Shown here: in pieces, positions 7,047 to 7,458 of the stretch
How the letters are laid out: each line of letters starts with the position of its first letter
Position numbering within the stretch: position 1 is the first letter of the stretch
Notes under the pieces: generated by a model
Seen by the model: the letters and a program-made list of their open reading frames with translations, nothing else
Told to the model about the DNA's origin: nothing
The model's database searches: none
From: an uncultured Novosphingobium sp.
GTDB lineage: Bacteria; Pseudomonadota; Alphaproteobacteria; Sphingomonadales; Sphingomonadaceae
Direction of reading: 5' to 3'
Length of the DNA stretch: 7,458 nt
Assembly: GCA_937897535.1 (NCBI GenBank)
Contig: CALCQB010000136.1
Location: 1-7,458 of the forward strand
Program-made: the position numbers and the translations under genes

Positions 7047-7397
7047 ATGAAGGTTTCGCGCAGGACAGTGTTCGGCGGAGCGGCGGTTGCGGCTGCTGCG
7101 GTTATCGTCCCTTCGGCTGCCTCGGCCGCAATCGACAATGCCGATCGCAAGCGCCTGGCCGACAGGCTCGCCCGCGGCGGGCTGATCGAAAACGAGCATT
7201 TCGAATTCTTCGACGGCAAGCCGGTGACGCTGGGCGGCGCTGCGCCGTTCCGTCTGCGCAACTGCCGCTTTACCTGGCACGGCAAGGCTCCGGGCGGTTA
7301 TCTGGCCTTTACGCGGCAGAATTCGGGTGAAATGGCCAATTGCCTGTTCGAACATGCCTCGGGCGCGGCCCGGCCCATGACGATCCGCAAGATCTGA
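7047..7397 (+). CDS. Small exported protein with twin-arginine-like signal peptide, function unknown
   Basis: 116 residues; I do not recognise a characterised family. The start at 7047 is supported by GGGGAG (7033-7038) eight bases upstream and by the signal peptide: [10 protein letters not shown], then a long Ala/Val core [16 protein letters not shown], with cleavage likely after A27. The twin arginines (R5, R6) with a mild hydrophobic core suggest Tat export, though the position where Tat substrates usually have Phe is Val. The mature part, about 89 residues, contains two similar short strands, [10 protein letters not shown] and [11 protein letters not shown], about 29 residues apart, each with an NCxF pattern; this resembles the rungs of a right-handed beta-helix, but the protein is far shorter than such enzymes. 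The two cysteines could form a disulfide. It is divergent from the Rieske oxygenase gene, and nothing further downstream in the window explains its role. Confidence 0.75.
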   Translation: MKVSRRTVFGGAAVAAAAVIVPSAASAAIDNADRKRLADRLARGGLIENEHFEFFDGKPVTLGGAAPFRLRNCRFTWHGKAPGGYLAFTRQNSGEMANCLFEHASGAARPMTIRKI

Positions 7398-7403
7398 ACG
7401 AAC

Positions 7404-7450
7404 TGGGGAGCTTTCCCAACTAGAGGCTGGTCAGAGCGCTTTTCCGCGCT
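7404..7450. other. Two short inverted repeats downstream of the last gene
   Basis: 7404-7409 can pair with 7413-7418 (six pairs, one G-U) around a 3-base loop, and AGCGC at 7435-7439 pairs with GCGCT at 7446-7450 around a TTTTCC loop. Neither is followed by a T-run, so they are at best weak terminators or RNA-processing signals. The window ends before any next gene can be judged. Confidence 0.25.
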
Positions 7451-7458
7451 AGGTTCGC

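Noticed and set aside
6900..7355. Upstream extension of the oxygenase frame by 152 codons
   Set aside because: The extension crosses the divergent region and the exported protein gene and has no family-like sequence; the Rieske domain layout fits a start at 6899.

Overview
The window is G+C-rich chromosomal DNA (roughly two-thirds G+C by eye) with tightly packed housekeeping genes and no tRNA, rRNA, insertion sequence, CRISPR or phage signal that I can see. Protein style (alanine/arginine-rich, small exported Pro/Ala-rich proteins, a UvrD-type helicase with a short extended C-terminus) points to an alphaproteobacterium, most likely Sphingomonadales. That placement is inference from sequence character, not a database match.

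Layout: (1) The left third is the minus-strand gene of a UvrD/PcrA-type superfamily 1 DNA helicase, nearly complete but running off the left edge. (2) A 103-bp divergent gap leads to a plus-strand gene for a small exported Pro/Ala-rich protein, closed by a strong Rho-independent terminator. (3) A plus-strand MFS transporter of the metabolite:H+ symporter type follows and runs tail-to-tail into rsmD, with a 29-bp overlap of coding ends. (4) A compact minus-strand run, read right to left, has a Rieske-type aromatic-ring-hydroxylating oxygenase alpha subunit, an RluB-type 23S rRNA pseudouridine synthase with a long basic tail, and RsmD, a 16S rRNA m2G966 methyltransferase. The last two overlap by 4 bases (GTGA), so translational coupling is likely. 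(5) A divergent gap of about 147 bp leads to a small plus-strand protein with a twin-arginine-like signal peptide.

Functional links: rluB and rsmD are both rRNA-modification genes and probably one transcription unit. The Rieske oxygenase sits 31 bp upstream on the same strand and may be cotranscribed, but no partner enzyme (reductase, ferredoxin, beta subunit) is present to reveal its substrate.

I found no convincing novel multi-gene system. The points most worth a second look are the two unrecognised small exported proteins, an inverted repeat that places a Shine-Dalgarno sequence in its loop, the repeat-bearing basic tail of RluB, and the orphan Rieske oxygenase attached to rRNA-modification genes.
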